DNA of 64,000 nt from Hymenobacter sp. BT188 (GTDB lineage: Bacteria > Bacteroidota > Bacteroidia > Cytophagales > Hymenobacteraceae), in the NCBI RefSeq assembly GCF_014333585.1, contig NZ_JACSCW010000002.1, forward strand, positions 620,001 through 684,000, read 5' to 3'. Of this stretch, positions 34,367 to 44,752 are shown piece after piece. Positions within the stretch are counted from its first letter, which is position 1. Each line of letters opens with the position of its first letter. The translations under genes and the position numbers were made by a program. The notes beneath the pieces are model-generated. The model did not search any database. It was not told where the DNA came from and saw only the letters and a program-made list of their open reading frames with translations.

Positions 34367-35122
34367 TTATGCAGCAACCCGAACTGGTACTTGTTGCTTA
34401 CGCTTGATTTTGATAACGCGCATTTTATCCAGGCCCCAAATGAACACATAGGTAGGATCAAACTCCCACCACTTCACACCGAAATTAACGCGTAGTGGCA
34501 GCTTGTGATGGTTGTTCTGAAACAACTCACCGAAGGCCAGAAAGTCTAGGGCAAGCGTGTTCTTCGACTTATCATGGTTGTCGAAGTTCTGGTAGCCGTA
34601 CTTATGGCCGCCCCAGTTTACAATAGCGCCGTGCAACGGACCCATCAAAAAGTGAACCGGCAGTAATAAATACATCCACCAAGCGGTAGCAAAGTTGATG
34701 TAGAAAAGTACGTAAGCTGTACCCCAGCCTAGACGCGAATACCACTGGCTGCCAAAATTTTCTACGGCTTCCCATACTGGATAATCACCTTCAAAGCGCT
34801 CAGGAGCTTCTACATTGTGCTTGAGCAGATCAGTGTAGATGACCTTCGTCTTCCACATCATCGCAAAGGGATTGGATGAGAAGTGGGGAGAGTGCGGGTC
34901 CATCTCTGTATCAGAGTATGCGTGGTGCATGCGGTGCAGGATGGCATAAGCCCGCGGCGACAGGAACGAGGAGCCCTGGCAAGCGTAGGTGAAGAGGTAG
35001 AAGAACTTCTCCCAGAACTTGTTCATCGTGAACATTTTATGCGCCGCGTACCGGTGCAGATAAAACGTCTGGGTGAACAGCGACAAATAGTAATGGGCAA
35101 CGAAGAAAATAAGTATGGGCAT
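34367..35122 (-). CDS. Acyl-CoA / fatty acid desaturase
   Basis: A 251-residue membrane protein with the three His boxes of delta-9-type desaturases: HRYAAHK (about 23-29), HRMHHAYSD (about 64-72) and FQNNHHKLP (about 195-203), which bind the di-iron centre. Two pairs of hydrophobic helices bracket the boxes. It introduces a double bond into a membrane-bound acyl chain using oxygen, tuning fluidity. Monocistronic, with a terminator after it. The 332-bp gap upstream (35123-35454) holds no gene; the small rightward frame there is antisense noise. Confidence 0.92.
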   Translation of the reverse strand: MPILIFFVAHYYLSLFTQTFYLHRYAAHKMFTMNKFWEKFFYLFTYACQGSSFLSPRAYAILHRMHHAYSDTEMDPHSPHFSSNPFAMMWKTKVIYTDLLKHNVEAPERFEGDYPVWEAVENFGSQWYSRLGWGTAYVLFYINFATAWWMYLLLPVHFLMGPLHGAIVNWGGHKYGYQNFDNHDKSKNTLALDFLAFGELFQNNHHKLPLRVNFGVKWWEFDPTYVFIWGLDKMRVIKIKRKQQVPVRVAA

Positions 35123-35454
35123 AGAGCAGGGGTGTTGAATATCAGAGGAAGCAGAACCGGGGCGTTATTCGCAAAAGACTACGCAGTCGACTTTAGTTCA
35201 GATTTGGAGTACAAACCTACAGCCAGAGCTTCGCAGGGTCAATAAATAGGCTGAAAAGGCCAAAATCTTGTTCAGATGCTATTTTAAGCCACCGCGAAAG
35301 GAGCCAACAAGCCATTGATTGTGACTAAAGTTTTGCGCTTTTGTAAAAGCATCTTGAAAAACTTTCGGCGATTATAGGGCCAGGTTTTTCAGAGAAATTT
35401 ACTTTTAAACCTGTAGATGAAGTAAAGGTTGGAAAAAGCTGAAAGTCCTAGCGC

Positions 35455-36162
35455 TTAATAATATGCGCAGGCTGCTTCCCAATGTGCGATAGACGGCAGG
35501 GGAGCCTCAAAGGTCATCAGCTCTTTGCTGACGGGATGAGCCAACTCAAGCCGCCGGGCGTGCAGGGCAATACTTACATCGGGAAGAGGTGCTAAAAATC
35601 CATATTTCACATCACCCACGATTGGCGTACCTAGCCCCGTGGCAAGCTGCACCCGAATCTGGTGTGGGCGACCCGTGATGGGGTTTACCTGAACAAGGTA
35701 GCGCGAGCCAGCCTGCCCTAATACTTCATAGTCCAGTTCGGAGCGCTGTCCCTGCGGGTGAGCAGTAGAATAAGCTTTAGTAACGTTGCGAATCGGGTCT
35801 TTGACAAGCCAGTGCACTAAGTGCCCGCTGGTAGGTTCAGGACGCTTGCCTACCAGCGCCCAATACGTTTTGTGCACCGTATTATCCCGAAACATCTCAT
35901 TGAGGCGGCTCAGGGCTTTGGATGTTTTGGCAAGCGCTACTACGCCACTTACAGGTCTATCCAGCCGGTGCGCTACACCAACAAAGGCCGCTCCTGGCTT
36001 TTTGTATTTGAACCGCAGATACTCAGCAGCCTTTACTGATAAAGGTTCGTCGCCAGTTGAATCGCCTTGTACGAGCAAGCCAGCCGGTTTATTAATGATA
36101 AGCAGATGATTGTCTTCAAACAGAATCTCCTTCTGTTCCGACCATAGATTCGGACGAGTCAC
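35455..36162 (-). CDS. RluA family pseudouridine synthase
   Basis: A 235-residue protein with the catalytic motif HRLDRPVSGVVALAKTSKA (Asp within HRLDR) and NPITGRPHQIRVQLATGLGTPIVGD, both diagnostic of the RluA/RluD family. There is no S4 domain, so it is the short form (RluC/TruC-like). It converts uridine to pseudouridine in rRNA or tRNA; the target cannot be assigned. Confidence 0.93.
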   Translation of the reverse strand: MTRPNLWSEQKEILFEDNHLLIINKPAGLLVQGDSTGDEPLSVKAAEYLRFKYKKPGAAFVGVAHRLDRPVSGVVALAKTSKALSRLNEMFRDNTVHKTYWALVGKRPEPTSGHLVHWLVKDPIRNVTKAYSTAHPQGQRSELDYEVLGQAGSRYLVQVNPITGRPHQIRVQLATGLGTPIVGDVKYGFLAPLPDVSIALHARRLELAHPVSKELMTFEAPLPSIAHWEAACAYY

Positions 36163-36257
36163 GCGGGATTAATTGACGGGTAATAATAAACTCTTGAAAA
36201 AAGCCCCCCAGAGCTACAATGGACAGAAATGAGGGCAAAAAATTGTGTTTGTAGAAC

Positions 36258-37073
36258 TTAGTAAGCCTCTTCGGGCGAAGGAAAATCGCGCGTTTTTACA
36301 TCCTGAATGTAGCGCTCCACGGCGTCGTGCATTACATCGCCAATCTCAGCATAGCGACGTAGAAAACGAGGCTTGAATTCTTTGGTGATGCCCAACATAT
36401 CGTGAACCACTAACACCTGCCCGTCTACATCGGGGCCGGCGCCGATACCTATAACCGGAATAGTAAGCTTTTCGGCTACTTGCTTAGCCAAGGCGGAGGG
36501 AATTTTCTCCAGCACCAAAGCAAAGCATCCGAGTTCTTGTAGCAGCTGTGCGTCTTCAAGCAATTTTTGGGCCTCAGATTCTTCTTTGGCCCGCACCGTG
36601 TAAGTGCCGAATTTGTAGATGCTTTGAGGAGTAAGGCCCAAATGACCCATGACAGGAATGCCAGCCGTCAGAATGCGTGTGATGGATTCCCGGATTTCGG
36701 CGCCGCCCTCCAGCTTTACGCCGTGCCCACCCGATTCTTTCATGATGCGAATAGCCGAACGCAACGCCTCCGATGAATTGCCCTGATACGAGCCGAATGG
36801 CATGTCAACCACCACAAAGGCCCGTTTCACGGCCCGTACCACGGAGGAAGCGTGGTAAATCATCTGGTCGAGGGTGATGGGGAGGGTCGTTTCGTGGCCG
36901 GCCATCACGTTGGAGGCCGAGTCGCCTACCAGTAGCACATCGATACCGGCACCGTCGAGCAGGGTTGCCATCGAAAAGTCGTAGGCCGTGAGCATGGCAA
37001 TTTTTTCACCCCGCCGCTTCATAGCTAGCAATTGGTGGGTGGTCACGAGCTTAACTTCTTTGTGCTGGGACAT
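36258..37073 (-). CDS. panB: 3-methyl-2-oxobutanoate hydroxymethyltransferase
   Basis: A 271-residue TIM-barrel enzyme with [37 protein letters not shown] at the start, DMPFGSYQ and [22 protein letters not shown], all PanB hallmarks. It makes ketopantoate from 2-oxoisovalerate and methylene-tetrahydrofolate, first committed step of pantothenate and CoA synthesis. A lone octamer (36203-36210, preceded by six A) lies between its end and the RluA gene. Confidence 0.97.
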   Translation of the reverse strand: MSQHKEVKLVTTHQLLAMKRRGEKIAMLTAYDFSMATLLDGAGIDVLLVGDSASNVMAGHETTLPITLDQMIYHASSVVRAVKRAFVVVDMPFGSYQGNSSEALRSAIRIMKESGGHGVKLEGGAEIRESITRILTAGIPVMGHLGLTPQSIYKFGTYTVRAKEESEAQKLLEDAQLLQELGCFALVLEKIPSALAKQVAEKLTIPVIGIGAGPDVDGQVLVVHDMLGITKEFKPRFLRRYAEIGDVMHDAVERYIQDVKTRDFPSPEEAY

Positions 37074-37153
37074 AGGGAGCGGAGAAAATGAGGGATAAAG
37101 TTGTAGGCCGGATCGGCGGTTTTTGGGACTGAACCTGAATTTGCCCCCTAGCC

Positions 37154-40072
37154 TTACCGATTCTGGAAGGTGCGGTTTCGGTTGAGCTTGAGGTCTTGCA
37201 GCAGGCTTGACTTGGCGGCAATAGTTACGTTGTAGCCCTGGCGGATACCGAAAGGGAACCAGCTGCCACTGATCTGCCAGCAGTGCAAATCACGGTAAAA
37301 ATCGAGGGAAGTAAACGAAACCTGGTTGCTGCGAAAGTCATAGCCGCTGCTATAGCCGATGCGCAGGTTCTGGGTGAGCTTGACGGAGCCGCTCAAGTTA
37401 AGCGAAGCCACAGTAAGCGCGTCGGCACGGGGCCGGTTGGGCCGTCCCGGAATAGGTCCCGGATCTTGATAGGTAGCGCCAAAAGAGGTGCTCAGCTCCC
37501 AGGGAATATCAAAGTCAACGTAATCCTCATACGGATCGACGCGCACCGGATTGCCCAGTACAGGGTCGTTGGTGGGAGCTACCTCGCGCGCTACGGTCGA
37601 CTTTTTGGTGCCTGCTGCTGGGTTGAACTGGTAGCTCAGGTTTAGGGTAGCCGTAGTAAGCTGGGCAAGCCGACGCTTTGGCTGATTGAAGAGGTATTCG
37701 TTGATAAACCGGCCTGTGGAGTCGCGCTGATAGAAGACAAAGCCAGCGTTTACCACAATGTTAAGCTTCTTAGCTACTTGGGTGCGGAATGTGACGGCCA
37801 GCGGTAGCAGGTTAAGCGAGTCAGCGGCAAAGTCGTAGCCGGTATTAAAGTCAAGACCATCAATCAAGCTCACTTTCTCAAATGGGGTAGTGCCTGTAGT
37901 GTCATTCTTGGAGCGAACCTTCATTTCTATCTGGTTCTGTAATCCAATAGTTACGGCACTGGAAGCGCGGCCATTTGCATTTCCAGCCGTAGCACCGATA
38001 AAGCGGCTGAACGCAATCGGATTGCGGGTGATGTCGTTCTGCTGGCCAAATTGGTTGTACAAGCGGCCCTGCGCATCACGCAGCGCACCTAGGTTTAGGT
38101 TAGACTCGTAGAAATTGTCGTTCCGGGAGAAATCAGGGGCGTAGCTGTAGCTAACCGATGGCGTGATCTTGTGGCGGATGGCTTCAATCTTGGCGCCTTT
38201 GATAGGCAGAATACCATAGATATTAGTCGATAAGCTGGCGCCACCGGAGTAATTGTACAACCGGCCAAATTGTGAAACCGTGTCAATGCGTACGGCTTGA
38301 GCTTCGGGCTCGAAGTTGTAATTCAAGCGTTTGAAATACCAAGATTCACCGTAGTTAATCGTGGGGTTAAGACTTAGGTACTTGAATACTGTGTAGTTGC
38401 CAAGGGTAATGCCAAACTGGTGCTGGATAGTCGGCTGCGCGTTATTCAATAGAGGCGCTAGACTCGAAAAATCGAAGGGAATAGTGCGCCCTGTAGCGGT
38501 GCCGCCAATCACGGGAATGACGCCACCGTTCAGCAAGCGCGGCTGCTCGAGGTTGCTGATCTCATTGCGGCCAATGAGGTTATACGTTATGGCAAACTGC
38601 TCATAAAATTGATCGTAGAACCGTCCCTTGGGCTCTATGCCAAACCACTGATACGGGTATTGCCGGGCTACCTGCACTGAAATGTCAGGCAGCACAAAAT
38701 TCATGACACCCGTTTGAGTGTTTTGGTTTTGGCTGAGCTGAAGCGAATAGTTGATGGGCGAATTGCGGATCTGCTTTTGGTAGCTGATCGTGGAGTTGAA
38801 CGAAGGCGTGAGGTAACGCCGCGTATCGAATGAGTTTTGTTGGTTGTAATCGGTGCTGCCCGCTTGCACGCTGGCCGAAAAACGCCCCCCACCGGGCCTA
38901 GGGGTGGGCGTGTGGTTCCAGTTTATCCAGATGGTTTTGGGGCTGCGCGGACGCCGAAATTCTACGTTGGTATTGAGTGCTTCGGAGCGTAAAATAAGAT
39001 TAGCTGGCCGCTGGGTGTAATCAATGCTGAGCAAGCCGTTGTAATTGTAGCGCTTGATGTACTGCATCTCACCCCGCAAGGCAAAGCCGCCGAAAGCTTC
39101 GGCATTACCGGCATACACATCACCAGTTAGGCGCAGGCCAATGTATTCGTTGGGCGCGAAATAATAGCCACCATTACGCAGGAAAAAGCCCCGGTCGGCG
39201 GACTGTCCGAACGTGGGGAAAATCAGGCCCGAAGCCCGACTTTTGCCTGGAGTGGGAAAGTAGCCGAAGAGAAAACCCAGCGGAGTGGGGATATCACTAA
39301 TCACCAGGTTGAAAGGGCCCGTAACGACTTTCTCCCCCGGAATCACTTTCATTTTGGTGGCGTTGATGTGAAAGTGCGGATGCTCCAGATTACACGTCGT
39401 ATACTGCCCGTTGCGGCCGAAAATCTCGTTCAGCGCGTTCTTCTTCACGATGCCGGCGTGCACGAAGCCTTCGCCCTGCTGGGTGACAGCATCGGCAATT
39501 TTGCCCTTGCGCGTCTTGAAGTTATAATTGATTGTGCCGGCCTGATAAAGCCCCCCAGCATCCTTGAACACCGGCCGGCCCTGCACTTTGCCCGCGGAGT
39601 CGGGGGCGCCGTTGGCTTTAAGCAGGTTTTGACCGTAGTCAACGGTAATTACGGCTGCCTTTAGCGATAAATCACCGTAATCAACGTTGGCCTCATCGTA
39701 GAGATACGCGACCTTTTTCTGGACATCGAAACGAATGGAATCTTTAGCCGAATACTTAACCGTGGTTTTGATATCGCCTTTTACTTCGGCCCCCACGCGC
39801 AGGGAATCGCCGGCTGCGCTAGTATCGATGGCTGATACGAGACGCGTGCCACGAGCCGCTCGACTGGTGTCGGCTAGTACATTGGTGGTCTGGCGTCCGT
39901 CGGAGTTGACGCGCGGTACGACGGCAGGCACGGGCTTTGCGGGACGCTGCTGCTGGGCCCAGGCGCCGCTGATACTCAGCACCAATAGCATAACTGCGAG
40001 CAGCGGCCCGAGCCGCCCCGGATGGGGAAGTAAGCAAGATTTACGCAAGCGGAACGGCGCGGGCAAGGCCAC
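37154..40072 (-). CDS. LptD-like outer membrane LPS assembly protein
   Basis: A 972-residue protein with a signal peptide (ends near SISGAWAQ) and an N-terminal periplasmic part (about 80-260) with the LptA/OstA-like pattern ([26 protein letters not shown]...[28 protein letters not shown]). The rest is a long beta-barrel with aromatic-rich strands ([22 protein letters not shown]...). This is the arrangement of the Bacteroidota 'putative LPS assembly protein LptD' family, which inserts lipopolysaccharide into the outer leaflet. Divergent from the amidase gene. Two octamers (38884 and 39550) code for GG. Confidence 0.88.
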   Translation of the reverse strand: MALPAPFRLRKSCLLPHPGRLGPLLAVMLLVLSISGAWAQQQRPAKPVPAVVPRVNSDGRQTTNVLADTSRAARGTRLVSAIDTSAAGDSLRVGAEVKGDIKTTVKYSAKDSIRFDVQKKVAYLYDEANVDYGDLSLKAAVITVDYGQNLLKANGAPDSAGKVQGRPVFKDAGGLYQAGTINYNFKTRKGKIADAVTQQGEGFVHAGIVKKNALNEIFGRNGQYTTCNLEHPHFHINATKMKVIPGEKVVTGPFNLVISDIPTPLGFLFGYFPTPGKSRASGLIFPTFGQSADRGFFLRNGGYYFAPNEYIGLRLTGDVYAGNAEAFGGFALRGEMQYIKRYNYNGLLSIDYTQRPANLILRSEALNTNVEFRRPRSPKTIWINWNHTPTPRPGGGRFSASVQAGSTDYNQQNSFDTRRYLTPSFNSTISYQKQIRNSPINYSLQLSQNQNTQTGVMNFVLPDISVQVARQYPYQWFGIEPKGRFYDQFYEQFAITYNLIGRNEISNLEQPRLLNGGVIPVIGGTATGRTIPFDFSSLAPLLNNAQPTIQHQFGITLGNYTVFKYLSLNPTINYGESWYFKRLNYNFEPEAQAVRIDTVSQFGRLYNYSGGASLSTNIYGILPIKGAKIEAIRHKITPSVSYSYAPDFSRNDNFYESNLNLGALRDAQGRLYNQFGQQNDITRNPIAFSRFIGATAGNANGRASSAVTIGLQNQIEMKVRSKNDTTGTTPFEKVSLIDGLDFNTGYDFAADSLNLLPLAVTFRTQVAKKLNIVVNAGFVFYQRDSTGRFINEYLFNQPKRRLAQLTTATLNLSYQFNPAAGTKKSTVAREVAPTNDPVLGNPVRVDPYEDYVDFDIPWELSTSFGATYQDPGPIPGRPNRPRADALTVASLNLSGSVKLTQNLRIGYSSGYDFRSNQVSFTSLDFYRDLHCWQISGSWFPFGIRQGYNVTIAAKSSLLQDLKLNRNRTFQNR

Positions 40073-40142
40073 GTAGTTTTTATCGTTTATTTTGTGGCGA
40101 TTTGCAAAGGTAGCGGGTTGCTACACCAACTTAACGAACTCT

Positions 40143-40949
40143 GTGCGGAATATTGTAGCTGTTTGTCTGGCGAGTCTGTTGTTTATTTCTGGCTCGTCGG
40201 TAGCCGTGGCCCCAGGGTCAGCGGTTTTGCCCCCCAAGAAGTACCAACTACGCACTGTAGTACTGGATGCCGGCCATGGCGGTAAGGATAGAGGCTGCGC
40301 AGGAGTAACGGCCCGTGAGGCGGCCGTATCCCTGAAAATAATTCTGGAGCTCGGGCGGCTCATTGAAGCCAATGAGCCCGATGTGAAGGTAATATACACC
40401 CGCAAGACCGACGTATTTGTGGAGCTGGCCGACCGGGCCGGCATTGCCAATAAGAATAACGCCGATCTGTTTATCAGTGTGCACTGCAACGCCGGGCCAT
40501 CGGCTGCCTACGGTACAGAGGTCTGGACGATGGGTACGGCCAAAACCGATGCTAACTTAGCAGTAGCCAAGCGTGAAAACGCAGTTATTTTACAGGAAGA
40601 TAACTATAAAGCTCGCTACGGCGGCTTCGATCCCAACTCGCCCCAGAGCCATATTCTGTTCTCGCTGTTTCAGAGCGCCCACGTAGATAATAGCCTAAGA
40701 TTTGCGCAAAAGGTTGATTATCAGTTTAAAACAAAGGTGGGGCGTAAGTCGCGCGGCGTGAAGCAAGCTGGATTTTTGGTGCTTTGGAAGTCAACAATGC
40801 CTTCGTCGCTGATCGAAGTTGGGTTTTTGACCAACCGCAACGAGGAACGCTACCTGAACGATAAATCGGGTCAGTCGTATATGGCCTCGGGTATATACCG
40901 GGCCTTCCGGGACTATAAGAATGAGTTAGAGGCTATGCACGGGGACTAA
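40143..40949 (+). CDS. N-acetylmuramoyl-L-alanine amidase
   Basis: About 268 residues from the GTG at 40143, which gives a clean signal peptide (VRNIVAVCLASLLFISG); a TTG at 40092 would add 17 residues with no signal features. The amidase_3 domain has VVLDAGHGGKDRGCAG (first zinc His), LFISVHCNAG (zinc His) and SLIEVGFLTNRNEE (catalytic Glu). It cleaves the bond between muramic acid and the stem peptide in the periplasm during division or turnover. It is divergent from lptD-like and followed by the mlaD-like gene on the same strand. Confidence 0.92.
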   Translation: MRNIVAVCLASLLFISGSSVAVAPGSAVLPPKKYQLRTVVLDAGHGGKDRGCAGVTAREAAVSLKIILELGRLIEANEPDVKVIYTRKTDVFVELADRAGIANKNNADLFISVHCNAGPSAAYGTEVWTMGTAKTDANLAVAKRENAVILQEDNYKARYGGFDPNSPQSHILFSLFQSAHVDNSLRFAQKVDYQFKTKVGRKSRGVKQAGFLVLWKSTMPSSLIEVGFLTNRNEERYLNDKSGQSYMASGIYRAFRDYKNELEAMHGD

Positions 40950-41014
40950 AAGCCCCCCATAGCAGTTAACACCTTATCTACCTGCTCTTCACCTCCCTCA
41001 ATAGCTGACCCAAC

Positions 41015-42058
41015 GTGTCAAAAGAAATCAAAGTAGCCCTGCTTGCTCTCGTGGCCATTGTAGCCCTTTACTTTGGGTTCACCTTTCTAAAAGGAAGCAA
41101 TATTTTCTCCTCCAACCGTACGTTTCATGCCAAGTATGACAACGTGGACGGGCTGGCGCTAGGTAACCCAGTCATCTTGAATGGGGTGAAAGTGGGACAG
41201 GTGCGTGAAATGCACTTGGTACCGGAAGAAGGCAACCGGGTACGCGTGCAATTCGAGATAGACAAGAATATCGTGGTGGGCGACTCCACCGTGGCCAGCC
41301 TGTCGGGTACGCTGCTGGGCAGCAAGACCATCACGCTGTTTATGGGCAAGAATTCGAAGATTTACGACGGTGGCGAAGAGCTGAAATCGTACACTGTTGC
41401 CAGTATTACTGATGCGTTTCAGGCTAAAGCGCTGCCCGTACTCGGCACCGTAGATTCGACGTTGATTAAGGTGAACAGCTTCCTTACCAAAGAAGCCCGA
41501 ATCAGTCTGCAAGCCACGCTGCTAAATGCGCAAGGCTCGACGGAGGCGCTGAAAAACCTGCTGATTATGAATCAGCGTAACATCAATCAGATTACGACCA
41601 ACATGGCTGAGCTAACCCGTGCGCTCAACGTGACGGAGCGCAAGTTTGACCGCTTGGCCTCTAATCTAGCCCAAATTACGGACACGCTCAAAAATGCCCC
41701 CCTGAGCCAGACAGTGCGCAAAATGAACGCCACCGTGACCGAAGCCCAAGCGACCATGGCCTCGCTCAACCAGTCGTTGACCAGTACTAAAGGCTCGCTA
41801 GGCAAGCTGATCAATGATGACTCGCTGTATACTAATCTTAATGCCTCCGCAGCCAGCACCGACGCGCTGCTCGTTGACTTCAAAGCCAACCCTAAGCGCT
41901 ATGTGAACTTCTCGCTGATTTCGTTTGGTGGCAAGGATAAGGCGAAGAAGGAAGTGACCAAGAAGCCTAACGGCGAAATAGAAACCGAACAGAAGATAAA
42001 GACGGACAATCCGCAAACGCTGGTGCCCGCCGACTCGGCTGTGACGCCCGTTAAATAA
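41015..42058 (+). CDS. MlaD family (MCE domain) lipid-transport protein
   Basis: A 347-residue protein starting at GTG 41015. One N-terminal transmembrane helix (VALLALVAIVALYFGFTFL) anchors an MCE domain (about 35-120, YDNVDGLALGNPVILNGVKVGQV...LLGSKTITLFMGK). A long alpha-helical/coiled stretch follows (about 140-275, with MAELTRALNVTERKFDRLASNLAQITDTLK). Such proteins form hexameric rings that carry phospholipids between membranes. Placed between amidase and carboxylase genes, next to the LptD-like gene: an envelope-building neighbourhood. Confidence 0.92.
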   Translation: MSKEIKVALLALVAIVALYFGFTFLKGSNIFSSNRTFHAKYDNVDGLALGNPVILNGVKVGQVREMHLVPEEGNRVRVQFEIDKNIVVGDSTVASLSGTLLGSKTITLFMGKNSKIYDGGEELKSYTVASITDAFQAKALPVLGTVDSTLIKVNSFLTKEARISLQATLLNAQGSTEALKNLLIMNQRNINQITTNMAELTRALNVTERKFDRLASNLAQITDTLKNAPLSQTVRKMNATVTEAQATMASLNQSLTSTKGSLGKLINDDSLYTNLNASAASTDALLVDFKANPKRYVNFSLISFGGKDKAKKEVTKKPNGEIETEQKIKTDNPQTLVPADSAVTPVK

Positions 42059-42085
42059 GGCGTCTGCCAATTTTAAGTACCTTTG

Positions 42086-42111
42086 AAATCCGCCTTCGGG
42101 CGGATTTTTTT
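42086..42111 (+). terminator. Terminator after the mlaD-like gene
   Basis: Stem AAATCCGCC (42086-42094) and GGCGGATTT (42099-42107) with the stable TTCG tetraloop, then a T-run to 42111. The next CDS starts 49 bases later. Confidence 0.93.
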
Positions 42112-42159
42112 GTGTCGAAACCACCCAATTTGCCCCCCATAACCCCTTTTCCCACCCGC

Positions 42160-43788
42160 ATGAATCTGGAGTTCAACAAAAACGAAGACCAAGTCAAACA
42201 ACTTATTTTCCAACTTAGCCAGCGTCAGAAGAAAGTAGCCCTGGGCGGTGGTGAAAAGCGCATTGAGGCCCACAAAGCCAAAGGCAAGCTTACCGCTCGT
42301 GAGCGGATAGACTACTTGCTGGATAAAGACAAGGAAACCGTCGAAATCGGAGCTTTTGCAGGCGAAGGCATGTACAAAGAGCACGGCGGCTGTCCTTCCG
42401 GCGGCGTAGTAGTTGTGATTGGCTACGTGAAAGGGCGGCAGTGCGTGGTGGTAGCCAACGATGCCACCGTTAAAGCAGGTGCCTGGTTTCCGATTACGGC
42501 CAAAAAGAATCTGCGGGCCCAGGAAATCAGCATCGAAAACAAGCTGCCCATTATCTATCTCGTCGATTCGGCGGGTGTGTACCTGCCTATGCAGGACGAG
42601 ATTTTTCCGGATAAAGAGCACTTCGGCCGCATCTTCCGCAACAATGCCGTGATGAGTAGCATGGGCATCGTGCAGTTGGCCGCTATTATGGGGCCGTGCG
42701 TGGCCGGGGGGGCATATTTGCCCATCATGAGCGACGAGGCTATGATTGTGGACGGTACGGGCTCGGTGTTTCTGGCGGGTTCTTACTTAGTAAAATCGGC
42801 TATTGGCGAAAGCATCGACAACGAGACGCTGGGCGGCGCGACCACGCACTCCGAGATTTCGGGCGTGACCGATTATAAGTTTAAAAACGACGAGGAATGC
42901 CTCGACCATATCCGCAACATCTTCGATAAGATGGGTGGCCAACCCTCCGCTGGCTTTCACCGCGCCGCGCCCGCCGCGCCGGCTGAAAAGCCCGAGGAAA
43001 TCTACGGTCTGTTGCCCGCCGACCGTGCCAAGCCCTATGATATGATGGACATTATCCGTCGCTTGGTGGATAACTCGGAATTTGAGCCTTACAAAGACCT
43101 CTATGGCCAAACGCTGATTTGCGGCTTGGCGCGCATCGATGGCTGGGCAGTTGGTATTGTGGCCAACCAGCGCAAAATCGTGAAGTCGAAGAAGACGGGG
43201 ATGCAGATGGGCGGCGTTATCTACTCCGACTCGGCCGACAAAGCTGCTCGCTTCATTATGAACTGCAACCAGAAGCGCATTCCGCTGGTGTTTCTGCACG
43301 ATGTGTCGGGCTTCATGGTGGGCTCGCAGAGTGAGCACGGCGGCATCATCAAGGACGGGGCGAAGATGGTAAGCGCCATGAGCAACTCGGTGGTGCCCAA
43401 GTTCACGGTCATTGTGGGTAACAGCTACGGCGCCGGCAACTACGCTATGTGCGGCAAAGCCTATGATCCGCGCCTCATTGTGGCCTGGCCCACGGCCCAG
43501 CTGGCCGTAATGAGTGGCGCCGCCGCTGCCAACACCCTCCTACAGATACAAGTAGCCAGCCTTAAAGCTAAAGGGGAAGTAATCACGCCTGAAGCCGAAA
43601 AAGAATTGCTCGACCGTATTAAGAACCGCTACGAGGAGCAGCTTTCGCCTTATTATGCCGCAGCCCGCTTGTGGGTAGATGCTGTTATTGACCCGCTGGA
43701 AACGCGCAAGGTTATTTCAATGGGTATTGACGCGGCTAATCACGCGCCGATTGAAAAGGCGTTTAATGTGGGTGTTATTCAGGTGTGA
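42160..43788 (+). CDS. Acyl-CoA carboxylase, carboxyltransferase (beta) subunit
   Basis: A 542-residue crotonase-fold enzyme from the ATG at 42160 (MNLEFNKNEDQVKQL); the earlier in-frame start at 42112 falls in the terminator. It has the PCCB/MCCB pattern: HKAKGKLTARERIDYLLDKD, GGCPSGGVVVVIGYVKGRQCVVVANDATVKAGAW (split), GPCVAGGAYLPIMSDEAMIVDGTG and HDVSGFMVGSQSEHGGIIKDGAKM. It transfers carboxylate from biotin to an acyl-CoA (propionyl- or methylcrotonyl-type). Together with MeaB at 58 kb it hints at propionate metabolism. The biotin carboxylase subunit is not in the window. Confidence 0.95.
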   Translation: MNLEFNKNEDQVKQLIFQLSQRQKKVALGGGEKRIEAHKAKGKLTARERIDYLLDKDKETVEIGAFAGEGMYKEHGGCPSGGVVVVIGYVKGRQCVVVANDATVKAGAWFPITAKKNLRAQEISIENKLPIIYLVDSAGVYLPMQDEIFPDKEHFGRIFRNNAVMSSMGIVQLAAIMGPCVAGGAYLPIMSDEAMIVDGTGSVFLAGSYLVKSAIGESIDNETLGGATTHSEISGVTDYKFKNDEECLDHIRNIFDKMGGQPSAGFHRAAPAAPAEKPEEIYGLLPADRAKPYDMMDIIRRLVDNSEFEPYKDLYGQTLICGLARIDGWAVGIVANQRKIVKSKKTGMQMGGVIYSDSADKAARFIMNCNQKRIPLVFLHDVSGFMVGSQSEHGGIIKDGAKMVSAMSNSVVPKFTVIVGNSYGAGNYAMCGKAYDPRLIVAWPTAQLAVMSGAAAANTLLQIQVASLKAKGEVITPEAEKELLDRIKNRYEEQLSPYYAAARLWVDAVIDPLETRKVISMGIDAANHAPIEKAFNVGVIQV

Positions 43789-43848
43789 TTTGAGTAGATA
43801 TCAACTATTTAAGGTGACACGATAATATAATGTCAGGTACAGCTTAGT

Positions 43849-44400
43849 ATGTCACTCGAAGTTAGCCTGACAACCCGTTCTGATAAAAAGGACTGGCTAA
43901 GAGTACTGACTTGCCTCTTGGTAGTAGTGCTTGCGCTTTTTGCGTCAAGCGCATTTTTGCAGAGGATTTTATTAGATGATAAGAGCCCATATATACTAAC
44001 TGAAATTAAAGTACTGGTGCTTATTACAGGGATAGTATCTGTAGGATGTATTAGTGCTTTAGTATTGGTAATCATCTTAAACAAATTGAAAATCATACAG
44101 ATGTATTACCCTAAAAAGTATGATAGACTCAGTCTCAGTGAAGATATGATTTCAGTAGATGAGCAAATTACTACCATACATGATTTACTTAGTATAACAG
44201 TAGAGTCAGATCAATATGCCGGTGCACCGCGTGGACGAAGCACAAGCTCAGGTGCAGGAAAAGTTAGACTTGTATATAAAGGCCATAAAAAGGAAGAAGA
44301 GATTTTGATAGTTGTACAGTCAGCTCATGAGTTGAAGCTACTAAGGGATTTGTCTGCTGCTTGGAGAAGGAAAGGGATAAAGGCTTTTATTATTGATTAA
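43849..44400 (+). CDS. AT-rich membrane protein of unknown function
   Basis: A 183-residue protein with two hydrophobic helices (about residues 17-38 and 53-78) and a soluble C-terminal part (about 90-183) with VRLVYKGHKKEEEILIVVQSAHELKLLRDLSAAWRRKGIKAFIID. No family recognised. Codon use is much more A/T-rich than its neighbours (for example many ATA, TTA, AGA and GTA codons), which suggests recent transfer. It has no terminator of its own and is followed by a repeat-rich gap. Confidence 0.65.
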   Translation: MSLEVSLTTRSDKKDWLRVLTCLLVVVLALFASSAFLQRILLDDKSPYILTEIKVLVLITGIVSVGCISALVLVIILNKLKIIQMYYPKKYDRLSLSEDMISVDEQITTIHDLLSITVESDQYAGAPRGRSTSSGAGKVRLVYKGHKKEEEILIVVQSAHELKLLRDLSAAWRRKGIKAFIID

Positions 44401-44424
44401 CAGTGTTCCCTCTGGCGTGAGCTT

Positions 44425-44570
44425 GTAGCTCGTGACTAGCCTTGAAGTGGAAGTTGTACCTCCACTGCCGCAAAGCGGCAAACGGTGACCGCGCCGCTTG
44501 GGTAATCTGGGCGGCGTTGTCGTTCTGGTGGGGGAGGCACAGCCTCCCGGCATGGCTGGTCACGAGTTAC
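44425..44570. repeat. Structured intergenic repeat (nested inverted repeats)
   Basis: Outer arms 44425-44441 and 44554-44570 are inverted copies matching at 15 of 17 bases. Inside lie GTGGA...TCCAC (44447-44465), GCGGC...GCCGC pairs and GGGAGGC-ACA-GCCTCCC (44532-44548). The gap 44401-44752 has no gene; this looks like a REP/MITE-type element or a structured RNA. Only one copy is in the window. Confidence 0.6.
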
Positions 44571-44752
44571 GCTGCGCTAAACTCGCGCTAGTGAGGTAGT
44601 GAAAACAGTTCGCTTAAGCACTTTATTTGAACATTCCTCCCCATTCTACGTGTTGATTCTGGGCAACCGGCTGCGGCGAAACCGTGTCGGTTGCTTTTAT
44701 TTGCTACTTCGTGCTACTCGGGGCCGCTGCACACGCCCCGATCCTCCGTTCC

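Noticed and set aside
34883..35245. 120-residue rightward frame over the desaturase start
   Set aside because: Antisense to a clear gene; no family or promoter.
40105..40112. TACCTTTG (minus strand) as promoter of the lptD-like gene
   Set aside because: Matches the -7 consensus, but no TTG lies 17-23 bases upstream; not strong enough to list.
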